From Chelativorans sp. YIM 93263 (GTDB lineage: Bacteria > Pseudomonadota > Alphaproteobacteria > Rhizobiales > Rhizobiaceae), in contig NZ_JAKCWP010000002.1 of NCBI RefSeq assembly GCF_028767125.1, positions 124,001 through 188,000 of the forward strand: a stretch of 64,000 bases of DNA. Direction: 5' to 3'. Every line of letters begins with the position of its first letter. Position 1 is the stretch's first letter. Made by a program: the position numbers and the translations under genes. Shown here piece after piece: positions 50,511 to 60,554 of this stretch. The notes beneath the pieces were generated by a model. That model did no database searches and had not been told where the DNA came from. It saw only the letters and a list, made by a program, of their open reading frames with translations.

Positions 50511-52295
50511 TTACTCTTTCTTCGGAGCAAGCCGCAGGTGCAACTCGCGAAGCTGCTGCGGCGTCGCTTCCGAAGGCGCACCCATGAGCAGGTCCTGTGC
50601 CTGCTGGTTCATCGGGAACATCGTGATTTCGCGAAGGTTTTTCGCGCCCGCCAGCAACATGATGATCCGGTCGATACCGGCCGCCATTCCACCATGCGGC
50701 GGCGCTCCGTACTGAAACGCGCGATAAAGCCCGCCGAAGCGCTCCTCCACCGTCTGCCTGTCGAAACCAACGATCTCAAATGCCTTCACCATGACCTCAG
50801 GCAAATGATTGCGAATACCGCCGGAGGCGATCTCAAAGCCGTTGCACACCAGGTCGTATTGGAACGCCTTGATGGAAAGCGGGTCCTCACCTTCAAGCGC
50901 GGCTATCCCGCCTTGCGGCATGGTGAAAGGGTTATGGCCGAAGTCGACGCGCTTTTCATCCTCATTCCATTCGTAGAACGGGAAATCGACAATCCACGCA
51001 AGCTCGAAGCGATCGCGGTCGAGGAGGTTCAGCTCTTCGCCGACACGCGTGCGCGCCGCACCGGCGAACGGAACGAACTTCTTCGGATCACCGGCAACGA
51101 AAAAACAGGCGTCGCCGTCCTGGAGCCCCAACTGCTGGCGGATGGCCTCGGTTCGTTCGGGACCGATGTTCTTCGCCAGCGGTCCAGCGCCTTCCAGCGC
51201 CTCCCCCTCTTTGCGCCAAAAGATATAACCAAGCCCCGGCTGACCTTCACCCTGCGCCCAGGAGTTCATGCGATCACAGAAAGCGCGCGAACCGCCCGTC
51301 GGGGCTGGTATGCCCCAGACCTCGGCTTGATTGTCGTTCGCCAGAATATTGGCAAACACCTTGAAACCCGAATCGCGGAAGTGGTCGGAGACCTCCTCCA
51401 TAATGATTGGGTTGCGCAGGTCGGGTTTATCCGTACCGTATTTGCGCATCGCTTCGTCATAGGGGATACGCGGGAATTCACGCGTAACCGGCTTACCGTC
51501 GGCAAACGCCTCGAAAACCTGCCGCATCACGGGCTCCATTGTCTGGAAGACGTCCTCCTGCTCGATAAAGCTCATCTCGAGATCGAGCTGGTAAAACTCG
51601 CCCGGAAGGCGGTCGGCGCGTGGGTCCTCGTCGCGGAAACATGGCGCGATCTGAAAGTACCGGTCGAAGCCGGAAACCATAATGAGTTGCTTATAGATCT
51701 GCGGCGCCTGCGGCAGCGCATAAAATTTCCCCTCGTGCAGACGCGACGGAACGAGGAAGTCGCGCGCACCCTCCGGAGAGGAGGCTGTTAGAATGGGCGT
51801 GGAAAATTCCGAAAATCCCGCCTCGTTCATCCGCTCACGCATGTCTGCAATGACCTTGGTGCGCGTGACGATATTTCGATGAAGAGTTTCGCGGCGCAAG
51901 TCGAGAAACCGATATTTAAGACGGATATCTTCAGGATAGTCGGGCTCGCCGAAAACAGGGAGCGGCAATTCCTGGGCCTGCGACAGTATCTCGATCTCGC
52001 CGGCGAATACCTCGATTGTACCCGTCGGCAGGTTCGGATTGACAGTTTCTTCCGTACGGGCCTTCACCTCACCATCGACTCGGATAACCCATTCCCCACG
52101 GACTTTCTCAGCGGTGCTGAAGGAAGGCGAATCCGGATCGGCGACGATTTGCGTGACACCGTAATGGTCACGCAGATCGATAAAGAGCAGTCCGCCATGG
52201 TCGCGCACACGGTGGACCCAGCCCGAAATGCGGACGGTCTCACCGACGTGGGATGATCTCAATTCTGCGCAGGTGTGGCTGCGATAACGATGCAT
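50511..52295 (-). CDS. aspS: Aspartate--tRNA(Asp/Asn) ligase
   Basis: The 594-residue class II synthetase charges Asp. The anticodon-binding OB domain begins [20 protein letters not shown]; His33 in RDHGG is the residue linked to non-discriminating enzymes that also charge tRNA(Asn). Motif 2 is [11 protein letters not shown] and motif 3 is [15 protein letters not shown]. Asp-tRNA(Asn) would be amidated by GatCAB, whose gatB lies at 2811. The start is ATG 52295. The 162-bp leader shared with rnd contains interleaved inverted repeats. Confidence 0.96.
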   Translation of the reverse strand: MHRYRSHTCAELRSSHVGETVRISGWVHRVRDHGGLLFIDLRDHYGVTQIVADPDSPSFSTAEKVRGEWVIRVDGEVKARTEETVNPNLPTGTIEVFAGEIEILSQAQELPLPVFGEPDYPEDIRLKYRFLDLRRETLHRNIVTRTKVIADMRERMNEAGFSEFSTPILTASSPEGARDFLVPSRLHEGKFYALPQAPQIYKQLIMVSGFDRYFQIAPCFRDEDPRADRLPGEFYQLDLEMSFIEQEDVFQTMEPVMRQVFEAFADGKPVTREFPRIPYDEAMRKYGTDKPDLRNPIIMEEVSDHFRDSGFKVFANILANDNQAEVWGIPAPTGGSRAFCDRMNSWAQGEGQPGLGYIFWRKEGEALEGAGPLAKNIGPERTEAIRQQLGLQDGDACFFVAGDPKKFVPFAGAARTRVGEELNLLDRDRFELAWIVDFPFYEWNEDEKRVDFGHNPFTMPQGGIAALEGEDPLSIKAFQYDLVCNGFEIASGGIRNHLPEVMVKAFEIVGFDRQTVEERFGGLYRAFQYGAPPHGGMAAGIDRIIMLLAGAKNLREITMFPMNQQAQDLLMGAPSEATPQQLRELHLRLAPKKE

Positions 52296-52338
52296 ACGAT
52301 GTTTCCGTATCCAGAAAGGTGACGGGATTGGGCACCAG

Positions 52339-52386
52339 CGCCCATGTTCAAAACCGGCGCGAAAAGCGCATGGGCGTCCGGTTTTG
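52339..52386. repeat. Interleaved inverted repeats between aspS and rnd
   Basis: Four arms lie in the order A, B, A', B'. A (52339-52346, CGCCCATG) pairs with A' (52369-52376), and B (52349-52357, CAAAACCGG) pairs with B' (52378-52386). Because they interleave, only one hairpin can form unless there is a pseudoknot. A further GCGC-GAAAA-GCGC hairpin fits inside B/B'. The element is 43 bases before aspS and 71 before rnd. Confidence 0.6.
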
Positions 52387-52457
52387 TCAAGGCGGTGTAA
52401 GGGCAATACGCGCCAAGCCCATTGCACCCATTGGCATATTTTCGTTAAAGAAGAGAC

Positions 52458-53636
52458 ATGGAACTCATAACCACCCGCCGCGAGCTCGAAGAAGCGATCG
52501 CCGCTCTCGAACAATCCGATTTCATAACGATCGACACCGAATTCATTCGGGAAACAACCTTTTGGCCGGAGCTTTGCCTCGTTCAGATGGCAGCACCCGG
52601 CATTACTGCGTTGGTGGATCCTTTAGCCAAGGGTATGGATCTTACGCCTTTGTTCCGCCTCATGGCTAACGAGAATGTGACAAAGGTTTTCCACGCGGCG
52701 AGACAGGATATCGAGATTATTTTTCACCGCGGCGGGCTGATCCCCCATCCGGTCTTCGACACGCAAGTGGCCGCAATGGTTTGCGGTTTCGGTGATAGCG
52801 TCTCTTATGACCAACTCGTCTACCGGACGACGGGCAAACACATCGACAAGACATCGCGCTTCACCGACTGGCGCCGCCGACCGCTCTCGGAGAAGCAGCT
52901 TCACTATGCTCTGGCAGACGTCACCCACCTTATCGAAGTCTACGAATTTTTGAAGACCGAGTTGGAGCGCGAGGGAAGAGCAAGCTGGCTGACGGAAGAA
53001 ATGAACGTCCTGACGGCGCAGGAGACGTACGACCCCCATCCGGACGATGCATGGAAACGATTGAAACTGCGCGTACGCAAGCCGATCGAGCTCGCGGTTC
53101 TGCAGAACGTGGCCGCCTGGCGTGAGCGCCAGGCCCGAGAACGCAACGTCCCGCGCGGACGCGTTCTGAAGGACGATGCGATTTACGAAATCGCCCAACA
53201 GCAACCCCGCGACAACGAGGCGCTAGGCCGCCTGCGCAGCATCGGCAAGGGCTGGGAGCGCTCCGCATCCGCTGACGGACTGGTCGAAGCCGTCGAAGCC
53301 GCATTCTCCATTCCCAAGGACAAACTGCCGCGCCTGCCGAAGGCTCAACACCCGCCGGAAGGCGCGGCGGCTGCAGCTGATCTGATGAAGGTCCTACTCA
53401 AGCTTGTGGCCGAAAAACATAGTGTCGCTCCAAAGATGCTCGCTTCGTCGGATGATATTGACAAGCTCGCTGCGGATGGCGAGAACGCAAAAATCCGGGC
53501 GCTTTCGGGGTGGCGCCGCGAGATATTCGGAGAAGAGGCGCTTAAGCTATTACGGGGTGAAACCGCGCTGCGCTTCGCCAACCGCCGGATTGAAACTTTC
53601 TCTCCAGAGGCAGCATTGGCGAACGCCGCGGAGTAG
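52458..53636 (+). CDS. rnd: Ribonuclease D
   Basis: RNase D trims tRNA 3' ends. The 392-residue protein has the DEDD exonuclease site: [16 protein letters not shown] (D, E), [13 protein letters not shown] (D) and [18 protein letters not shown] (Y, D), then an HRDC domain near residues 210-290 ([36 protein letters not shown]). It is divergent from aspS and convergent with ppx, with no base between the two stop codons. Confidence 0.95.
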   Translation: MELITTRRELEEAIAALEQSDFITIDTEFIRETTFWPELCLVQMAAPGITALVDPLAKGMDLTPLFRLMANENVTKVFHAARQDIEIIFHRGGLIPHPVFDTQVAAMVCGFGDSVSYDQLVYRTTGKHIDKTSRFTDWRRRPLSEKQLHYALADVTHLIEVYEFLKTELEREGRASWLTEEMNVLTAQETYDPHPDDAWKRLKLRVRKPIELAVLQNVAAWRERQARERNVPRGRVLKDDAIYEIAQQQPRDNEALGRLRSIGKGWERSASADGLVEAVEAAFSIPKDKLPRLPKAQHPPEGAAAAADLMKVLLKLVAEKHSVAPKMLASSDDIDKLAADGENAKIRALSGWRREIFGEEALKLLRGETALRFANRRIETFSPEAALANAAE

Positions 53637-55154
53637 CTACTTACCGACTTCCAGCGCGAGGTTCATGCCCGTCACCTTGGCCAGTTGCGCCAACCGCCCC
53701 TGCGGACGCTCCCCCATGAGAGATGCATGCGAGGGCGGGATGACGAGTGCAAATGAACCGTCCGGCCGCTTCTCCCATTTCAACAGCGGGATCACGCCCG
53801 GCATCGATGCCGAAAACAGGTATGCAACGCGCATCAACCCACCCAGCAGTCGAGCCCGCTCGACATAGCGCGGCGTGGCGAGATCACGCATTTTCGGTGA
53901 CAGAGCCTCCTCATAAAGTCCCTCGTGACGGAACAGGATGGAAAGGGCGATGAAAGCCCGCCCCGGATGATCGATCCCGCTGAACGAACCATGCGCAATA
54001 ATATTCAGCGACTGAGTACCCCGATAATCCGGATGGGCACGCCAGCCGATATCGGCAAGCAAGCAGGCGGCATAGCGATAGCGCGCCTCGTCTTCTGTTT
54101 CCTCGAAGCCGAGCGCCTCCAAAGCCTTACCGGTCCACTCCGCAAGCTCGCGCGCGTGCGTAACAGAGCGTGAACGAAGCAAGGCCAATTCCTCAGCGGC
54201 CGAGATTAGCGGATCGGCATCCCAGGCCTGTTCCGGCAACAGCGAATAGAGAAATCCTTCCCGCACGCCAGTGGCAGAAAAGATAATCTGTGAAGGATTC
54301 GCCGCATGGATGATCTCGCGCAAGACTGCCGCGCCATAGGGCAACAGCGCGCGGCGATTCTTCGACACGCGCTTGATACCCCGTATGTCGGCGGGGGCGC
54401 TACCCATAACCTGCTCGAGAAACGGGAGCGCTTCCTCCTGACCGAGCGCGTAATGATGCATGACTTCCAGCGGGTAGCCTGTTTGGATCATGTACAATCG
54501 GGCAAGATTTCTCCAGGTGCCCCCCACGCAATAAAAAGGTCTGCCCTCCCCCAATTTTAGCCAATCAGCTCGTGCGATCTCGTCTCGGATGACCTCTTCC
54601 GCGACGTCAAGAGAATTCTTTGCAATATCTTGCAGCCGCAGACCGCCGAGTGGGAGGGTAATACCATGCTCCATGGCCTCGCCATGCAAATCCACCAGCT
54701 CCAAGCTGCCGCCGCCGAAATCCCCCACCAGGCCGTCTGCTTTGTAAAAGCCGGAGACAATGCCCAGAGCGGCATAGTATGCTTCTTGCCGTCCTGACAG
54801 AACCTGGATTTCCGTTCCAAGAATGTCCTCGGCCCGGCGAATGAAGTCCGGTCCGTTGGTCGCTTCGCGTGCCGCCGCGGTTGCTAGCACATGCAGCGAT
54901 TGCGCACCCGCTTGCTCTGAGAGCGCTCGAAAGCGACGAAATTCCTCCACCGCACGGCTGACACCGTGGGGGTCGAGTTCACCGGTCAGCACCATGCCCC
55001 GGCCAAGACCGGCCAGCATCTTCTCGTTGAACAAAATCGTTGGAGACCGTGCGATACCTTCATAGATCACCAGCCGAATCGAGTTCGAGCCGATGTCGAT
55101 TACTGAAACGGGCCGCCGGTCCTGCAAACGGCCCTGCGAGGCTTCGACGCTCAC
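53637..55154 (-). CDS. ppx: Exopolyphosphatase (Ppx/GppA family)
   Basis: Ppx releases phosphate from polyphosphate ends. The 505-residue protein has the ASKHA-fold signatures VSVIDIGSNSIRLVIYE and LVGDFGGGSLELVDLHG, the catalytic-region ATAAAREATNGPDF, and a C-terminal HD-like domain (ACLLADIGWRAHPDYRG). Specificity for polyP rather than pppGpp is inferred from the neighbouring ppk, six bases upstream. Confidence 0.93.
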   Translation of the reverse strand: MSVEASQGRLQDRRPVSVIDIGSNSIRLVIYEGIARSPTILFNEKMLAGLGRGMVLTGELDPHGVSRAVEEFRRFRALSEQAGAQSLHVLATAAAREATNGPDFIRRAEDILGTEIQVLSGRQEAYYAALGIVSGFYKADGLVGDFGGGSLELVDLHGEAMEHGITLPLGGLRLQDIAKNSLDVAEEVIRDEIARADWLKLGEGRPFYCVGGTWRNLARLYMIQTGYPLEVMHHYALGQEEALPFLEQVMGSAPADIRGIKRVSKNRRALLPYGAAVLREIIHAANPSQIIFSATGVREGFLYSLLPEQAWDADPLISAAEELALLRSRSVTHARELAEWTGKALEALGFEETEDEARYRYAACLLADIGWRAHPDYRGTQSLNIIAHGSFSGIDHPGRAFIALSILFRHEGLYEEALSPKMRDLATPRYVERARLLGGLMRVAYLFSASMPGVIPLLKWEKRPDGSFALVIPPSHASLMGERPQGRLAQLAKVTGMNLALEVGK

Positions 55155-55160
55155 GACGAA

Positions 55161-57368
55161 TCAGCCGGCCGCAAGCGCTTTCTTGCGCCGTTTGAATGCA
55201 GCAATCCGCTTCGGCGCATGGGATTTCAACGCATCACCGCGACCCGAAAGGCTTGGATTAGTCATGAAATATTCCTGAGCGTTGAAGGCTTCTTCTCCCT
55301 CTGCCGGCACGATACGCCGCGAGCTACCGTCAGGCAATACTTCGAAACTCTGCTGGTTGTCCATGATATTTCCCAGCATGATCTGCCCGAGCACCTGCTC
55401 ATGCACCGTGGGATTGGTGAGCGGCACCATGGTTTCGACGCGGCGGTCCAGATTGCGCGGCATTATATCGGCCGACGAGATGTAGATGATCGCTTCATCC
55501 GACGGGAGCCCGTGCCCGTTACCGAAGCAGTAGATCCGGCTGTGCTCCAGAAAGCGGCCAATGATGGATTTGACCCGGATGTTCTCCGAAAGACCCGGAA
55601 CTTGCGGCCTCAGACAGGATATACCACGAACGACCAGGTCGATCTCCACGCCGGCTCGACCGGCTTCATAAAGTGCGTCGATCACTTCCGGATCAACCAG
55701 CGCGTTCATCTTCATCCAGATTTGCGCCGGTCGCCCGGCCTTAGCGTTTTCAGCCTCGGCGCGAATATGCTGGAGCAACCGATTGCGCAGAATGAAGGGA
55801 GAAACAGCGAGCTTCATGTCTACGTCCGGTTCTGCATAACCGGTGATGAAATTGAAAACCTTCGCCACATCATGCGCAATGACCGGATCAACGGTAAAGT
55901 ACGACAGATCGGTGTAGATACGCGCGGTAATGGGATGATAATTACCAGTCCCCAGGTGCACATAGTTGCGCAACCGGCCATCCTCACGCCGAACCACGAG
56001 CGACATCTTGGCGTGTGTTTTCAACTCGATAAACCCGAAGACGACCTGCACGCCAGCACGTTCAAGATCCCGCGCCCAACGGATATTCGCCTCCTCGTCG
56101 AACCGTGCCTTGAGTTCTACAAGCGCCGTCACTGATTTTCCCGCCTCCGACGCCTCTATCAATGCGCGCACGATCGGGCTGTCGTTGGACGTACGATAGA
56201 GCGTCTGCTTGATCGCGACGACATCAGGGTCCTGCGAGGCCTGCCGCAGAAACTGTACCACCACGTCGAAGCTCTCATACGGGTGATGAACGATAATGTC
56301 CTTTTCGCGGATAGCGGCGAAACAGTCTCCCCCGTGGTCCCGGATACGCTCTGGAAACCGCGGGTTGTAGGAAGTGAATTTCAGGTCATCGCGCGGCAAC
56401 TTCACGAGTTCAGATACGTGATTGAGGGCCAGCGGCCCCTCAAGAACGCTAATACGCGACTCTTGCACACTCAGTTGGGATGCAACGAAATCGCGCAGAT
56501 CCTCCGGCATCGAGCTCTCGAACTCGATGCGGATCACGGACCCGCGTCGCCGCCGCTTGAGCGCCGACTCGAAAAGGCGCACCAGATCTTCGGCTTCTTC
56601 CTCAACTTCGATATCGCTGTCGCGGATGATCCGGAAGGTGCCTGAGCCCGTAACCTTGTAACCGGGAAAAAGCTTGCTGATGAACATTTCGACAATGTCT
56701 TCAAGAGCGATAAATCGCACGCACTTTGGTCGTTTCGGTAACGCTACGAAACGCGGCAGCGTGACAGGCAGACGCAGAAGCGCCGTCATCGTCTCGGCCT
56801 TCGACAGGTGCTGAAGGGCCAGCGCTATGGAAAACCCGAGGTTCGGAATGAACGGAAAGGGGTGGGCTGGATCGATCGAAAGCGGAGTGAGGACCGGATA
56901 GATTTCCTCCAGAAAATGGTTCTCCACCCATTTACGATCGTCGCGACTCAGCGCATCGGGCTTCACCAATTCAATCCCTTGCTTCTTGAGAAGCTCGAGC
57001 AGATGCGTAAGACTTTCATGCTGTTCAACCTGAAGCCGGCTTACCTCGCGAAGCACTTGCTCAAGCTGCTGACTAGGTGTGCGACCGTCGGCACTACGCG
57101 TGGCAATGCCCTCGCGGACCTGCCCAGCCAGACCGGCCACGCGCACCATGAAAAACTCGTCCAGGTTGTCAGCAGAGATTGACAGGAAACGCAGTCGCTC
57201 TAGGAGCGGATGATTCTCGTTCTGGGACTCATCAAGTACACGGCGATTGAACTGGAGCCATGAAAACTCGCGGTTGATGAAACGGTCCGGACTTGACCGT
57301 GCCACTTCGGCAACCGCTCCAGCCTCGTGGGTCGGAAATTCGCTTTTGGTCGGTTTCAGTTCATTCAT
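55161..57368 (-). CDS. ppk1: Polyphosphate kinase 1
   Basis: PPK1 makes polyphosphate from ATP at the inner membrane. The 735-residue product has the N domain ([30 protein letters not shown]), the head domain, and two PLD-like C domains. The phosphorylated His lies in [21 protein letters not shown]; the second is in [18 protein letters not shown]. It precedes ppx, forming the usual synthesis/degradation pair. Confidence 0.96.
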   Translation of the reverse strand: MNELKPTKSEFPTHEAGAVAEVARSSPDRFINREFSWLQFNRRVLDESQNENHPLLERLRFLSISADNLDEFFMVRVAGLAGQVREGIATRSADGRTPSQQLEQVLREVSRLQVEQHESLTHLLELLKKQGIELVKPDALSRDDRKWVENHFLEEIYPVLTPLSIDPAHPFPFIPNLGFSIALALQHLSKAETMTALLRLPVTLPRFVALPKRPKCVRFIALEDIVEMFISKLFPGYKVTGSGTFRIIRDSDIEVEEEAEDLVRLFESALKRRRRGSVIRIEFESSMPEDLRDFVASQLSVQESRISVLEGPLALNHVSELVKLPRDDLKFTSYNPRFPERIRDHGGDCFAAIREKDIIVHHPYESFDVVVQFLRQASQDPDVVAIKQTLYRTSNDSPIVRALIEASEAGKSVTALVELKARFDEEANIRWARDLERAGVQVVFGFIELKTHAKMSLVVRREDGRLRNYVHLGTGNYHPITARIYTDLSYFTVDPVIAHDVAKVFNFITGYAEPDVDMKLAVSPFILRNRLLQHIRAEAENAKAGRPAQIWMKMNALVDPEVIDALYEAGRAGVEIDLVVRGISCLRPQVPGLSENIRVKSIIGRFLEHSRIYCFGNGHGLPSDEAIIYISSADIMPRNLDRRVETMVPLTNPTVHEQVLGQIMLGNIMDNQQSFEVLPDGSSRRIVPAEGEEAFNAQEYFMTNPSLSGRGDALKSHAPKRIAAFKRRKKALAAG

Positions 57369-57439
57369 GACCTGCTTGTCCTTACTGCTCGAAATCGCGG
57401 GTGGCTGGCCCTGATCCGATCGCCAGTGGTGACAGGGTA

Positions 57440-57568
57440 TTACGACAGTTTCATATCATTAGCGTGCGTCAACCGTTTGTCTAACTTTGTCAGCGCCGCT
57501 TTTCCATAATAGGCGGGATTTGGCGCCGAAATACCGCTCTGGGAAGAACCCTCATCATTGTTGCTCAT
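57440..57568 (-). CDS. Candidate small protein upstream of ppk (42 residues)
   Basis: A short frame reading [18 protein letters not shown] then [20 protein letters not shown] and MKLS. It is soluble, has no membrane segment, and lies 71 bases upstream of ppk on the same strand. The composition looks like a real protein (few rare residues, amphipathic middle), but the ribosome-binding site is poor. I do not recognise a family. It could equally be non-coding leader of ppk. Confidence 0.3.
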   Translation of the reverse strand: MSNNDEGSSQSGISAPNPAYYGKAALTKLDKRLTHANDMKLS

Positions 57569-57573
57569 CGGCC

Positions 57574-57598
57574 GGAACATTGTAGCCCGCCTCGTGTT
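57574..57598 (+). promoter_or_regulatory. Possible EcfG-type general stress promoter
   Basis: GGAAC at 57574-57578, a 16-base spacer and TGTT at 57595-57598 resemble the alphaproteobacterial EcfG consensus GGAAC-N16/17-CGTT, with one mismatch in the -10. It ends 23 bases before the DUF2934 start, a reasonable leader length. Confidence 0.4.
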
Positions 57599-57621
57599 TA
57601 AGCGAAGATGGAGGGACCGCC

Positions 57622-57948
57622 ATGTCTTCGGATCGGGAAGAGAAAATCCGCCGTCGCGCCTACGAACTCTGGGAGGCCGAGGGCCATCCGGAAGGCCGGC
57701 ATCACGAACATTGGGAACGCGCAGCACGCGAGATCGAGGTGGAAGAAGGCGGAAACGCCGATGACGCCGAGATACCGGAGATGCCGGAAGACTTCCCAGA
57801 GTCAGGCAGCAGCTCGGGGGTATCCAGCGGATCCGCCGACCCCGGCGCAACAAAACCAGGCGCAAGTCCTGCCTCGACCGAGGGCAGCACCGGCAGCACA
57901 AAGCGCCGCAACACCGGCGCGGCGAAGCGACCGAAAAAGCCGACCTAA
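57622..57948 (+). CDS. DUF2934 domain protein
   Basis: A 108-residue small soluble protein. Residues 1-40 form the DUF2934 motif (REEKIRRRAYELWEAEGHPEGRHHEHWERAARE-type helix pair, with conserved RAYxLWExxGxPxGxxxEHW). The rest is a disordered Ser/Gly/Pro/Thr tail ending in a basic KRPKKPT. A GGAGGG ribosome-binding site precedes the ATG. The function is unknown; the family is often stress-related in rhizobia, which fits the upstream EcfG-like element. Confidence 0.85.
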   Translation: MSSDREEKIRRRAYELWEAEGHPEGRHHEHWERAAREIEVEEGGNADDAEIPEMPEDFPESGSSSGVSSGSADPGATKPGASPASTEGSTGSTKRRNTGAAKRPKKPT

Positions 57949-58001
57949 TCGGAGTAAGACACAGCAAGACTGCGTTGACCGGTTGCCAAAGCTGCATCAG
58001 T

Positions 58002-60554
58002 CTATTGGGACTTGAGCACGGCAACCGGCAGTTCTGCCCAAAGGGTGGAGAGCGCAGCCTCACCTCCGTCGACCGTTTTTTCCGATAATGTCTTGTAGCC
58101 TCCGGCGTGTGTGGGAAGAGGGAGCTGCGTCCGCGCGAAGGCGCTGCTGATCCAGGATTTTTTCGCGGACTTGCAGTGCCTGAGCACCAGCCGGGGAACC
58201 GCGACAACCACGCGTTTTCCCTCAAGGACACGCGCGAAGGCGATCACGTGCTGCGCCTTGTCGCCACTCACCTGCAGCGGCTCGTAGCCGCCGTCGGCGA
58301 ACAATTCCGCGTTTTCCTTACGCAAGCGAAGCAGCTTTTGAAGGAGCCAGAGCTTCGTCACACCCTCGCGCCAGCGCTCCATCGCCTCGCCGGCCGACAA
58401 GCCATGCACTTCCTTTAGAAGTCCTTGCCGGAGCGCGAAGTCGACCGGCCTGCGGTTGTCGGGATCGACCATGCTGAAATCCATCAGCTCGCATCCCTGG
58501 TAGATGTCCGGCACACCCGGCAACGTGAGCTTGAGCGCCAGTTGCGAAAGGCTGTTGATGAGACCCGCGGGCTCCAGGGCGGTGATCGTCGCTTGAATAT
58601 CTTTTAGCAGGGTTCGGCTTTCGGGCGCGAAGAGGTGCCGCACATAGGCCTCCACCGCCGCCTCGAAAGGCTCGTTGGGATCGGTCCAGCTTGTGCGCTG
58701 CTTTGCCTCGCGTAGCGCCTTGGTCATGAAAGCGGCAAGCCGATCGCACAGCGCCTGCAGCCCCGCTTCATCCTGCGTTGACAGATCAGCGGACCAGGCG
58801 CCGGCGAGCGCCTGGTAAAGAAGCCATTCCGTACCCGGGTCCGGTGCGGGCCCGTCCGGGAGTGCCCGGCGAAACCCGGATGCGGCATCGTGCCAGCGCG
58901 ACACGGCTGAGGCCCATTCCGACGGCATTTCGCTCAAGGCGGCAAGGCGTGCGCGCGCATCCTCGCCGCGTTTTGTGTCATGGGTGGCCGTGGCGGAGAG
59001 ACCATGCGGCGCTTCCGCCGCCCGCGCCTGCATGGCCGCATGAAAGGCGTCCGGCTCCATCCCGAACTCATCCGGCTCCGCGCCAACCTCATTCAAGGCG
59101 ATCAGCCGGTTGTAGCGGTAGAAGACCGTATCCTCCATGGCCTTAGCCATGAGCGGACCGGTCGTCTGCTGGAAACGGGTGATGAAGGTGGCGCGGGCGT
59201 CCGTATCCGCCGGTGCAAGCAGCAATGAGGCGACGAAGGAGACCACCCGGTCGTCCTCCACGGCGCGGCCGTGCTCAACCTGGGCAACGGCCCCTTCGAT
59301 GAGTTTGCGATCCTCGTTCGAGGCGCCGCCGCGGTCGACATAGGTGCGGTAGACGGGCAAGGCCGCGGCCAGCTCGACAATAGCCATCCTCAGCGCGTCG
59401 GGGCCGAAATCGCGCGTGGCGAGATCATCCGCCGCGACAGTTGTGGCAAGGCGCACGAGTGCCGAAAGTTCGCCCGCGAGATTGACGGTCAGGATGCGCC
59501 GCTTGACCTCGAGTACCTGGCGGGTGAAGTCAACATCGTCACTGGTGAACCCGCTCCAGCCTCGCGTCATCTCCTCGCGCCCGCCCGGATCAACCTGAGA
59601 CGCAGTAACGAAGCGAGCGAATTCATAACCCGTCGTGCCGGAACAGGCCCAGTCGCTGCGCAGCCGCTCCCCCGGTCCCAGGATCTTCTCCACCAGCACG
59701 CAATCGAGCCCAGAGGCCTGTTTAAGGTCGGCAAGATAGGCTTTCGGATCGGCCAGACCGTCAATGTGATCGATCCGCAGCCCGTCCACCACGCCCTCGC
59801 TTACGAGCCGGAGCGGCAGTGCGTGGACATCGGCGAAGATCGCCGGATCCTCGACCCGCACGCCGACGAGGTCAGCAATCTCGAAAAAGCGTCGATAGGT
59901 CAGCGCCTCGCGCGCCAGCCGCCAATAAGCGAGCCGCCAGACCTGCGCCTCGTGCAGGCGGTGCAGGCGGTCCTTATCCGCGTTGATTTCAGGCAGCGCT
60001 TCCGAAAGGTCACCTTCACCCGCTTGCGCCACGCGGGAAAGGGACCCGGGCGCAAGCGGCAGCGAGAGGTCATAATAGCCGAAGACAGGCTCTCCGGTTT
60101 CCTGAGCGATCCGTACCTCCAGCTTGCCCTCGGCAATTGCGTCGCCGTAGGGCTCACCGAGCACCGGCAGAAGCAGCTTTGGCGCCTCCCAGTCTATGTC
60201 GAAGTGCCGCGCGTATGCGCTGTCGCGGCCATGTTTCAGCACATCGCGCCACCACGGATTGGTGGTGGAGACGGCCATGTGGTTGGGCACGATGTCGAGG
60301 ATGAGCCCGAGGCCGTTCTCCTTCAGCGCCTCGGCGAGACGCGCAAAACCCTCTTCGCCACCGAGCGCGGGATCGAACGCCTGGTGGTCGGCCACATCAT
60401 AGCCATGAGTCGAGCCCGGCGCGGCGGTAAAGATCGGCGACGCGTAAAGATGACTGATGCCGAGCTCGGCCAGATAGGGGACGATTTCGGCCGCGCGCTC
60501 GAAGGTCATGCCCTCTCGGAACTGCAGCCGGTAGGTTGCGCGGGGGATGCTCAT
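58002..60554 (-). CDS. treY: Malto-oligosyltrehalose synthase
   Basis: TreY converts the reducing end of malto-oligosaccharides to a trehalosyl unit. The 850-residue GH13 enzyme starts MSIPRATYRLQFREGMTFE and has LYASPIFTAAPGSTHGYDV, the nucleophile region GLRIDHIDGLADPKAYL, the acid Glu in CVLVEKILG, and a C-terminal GVPDIYQGCELMDFSMVDPDNRRPVD. The start is ATG 60554, overlapping the malQ stop by four bases. The tail is somewhat shorter than in some family members. Confidence 0.95.
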   Translation of the reverse strand: MSIPRATYRLQFREGMTFERAAEIVPYLAELGISHLYASPIFTAAPGSTHGYDVADHQAFDPALGGEEGFARLAEALKENGLGLILDIVPNHMAVSTTNPWWRDVLKHGRDSAYARHFDIDWEAPKLLLPVLGEPYGDAIAEGKLEVRIAQETGEPVFGYYDLSLPLAPGSLSRVAQAGEGDLSEALPEINADKDRLHRLHEAQVWRLAYWRLAREALTYRRFFEIADLVGVRVEDPAIFADVHALPLRLVSEGVVDGLRIDHIDGLADPKAYLADLKQASGLDCVLVEKILGPGERLRSDWACSGTTGYEFARFVTASQVDPGGREEMTRGWSGFTSDDVDFTRQVLEVKRRILTVNLAGELSALVRLATTVAADDLATRDFGPDALRMAIVELAAALPVYRTYVDRGGASNEDRKLIEGAVAQVEHGRAVEDDRVVSFVASLLLAPADTDARATFITRFQQTTGPLMAKAMEDTVFYRYNRLIALNEVGAEPDEFGMEPDAFHAAMQARAAEAPHGLSATATHDTKRGEDARARLAALSEMPSEWASAVSRWHDAASGFRRALPDGPAPDPGTEWLLYQALAGAWSADLSTQDEAGLQALCDRLAAFMTKALREAKQRTSWTDPNEPFEAAVEAYVRHLFAPESRTLLKDIQATITALEPAGLINSLSQLALKLTLPGVPDIYQGCELMDFSMVDPDNRRPVDFALRQGLLKEVHGLSAGEAMERWREGVTKLWLLQKLLRLRKENAELFADGGYEPLQVSGDKAQHVIAFARVLEGKRVVVAVPRLVLRHCKSAKKSWISSAFARTQLPLPTHAGGYKTLSEKTVDGGEAALSTLWAELPVAVLKSQ

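Noticed and set aside
50505-51791. A 428-codon open frame opposite aspS
   Set aside because: Antisense to the aspS catalytic core; no start signal or recognisable domain.
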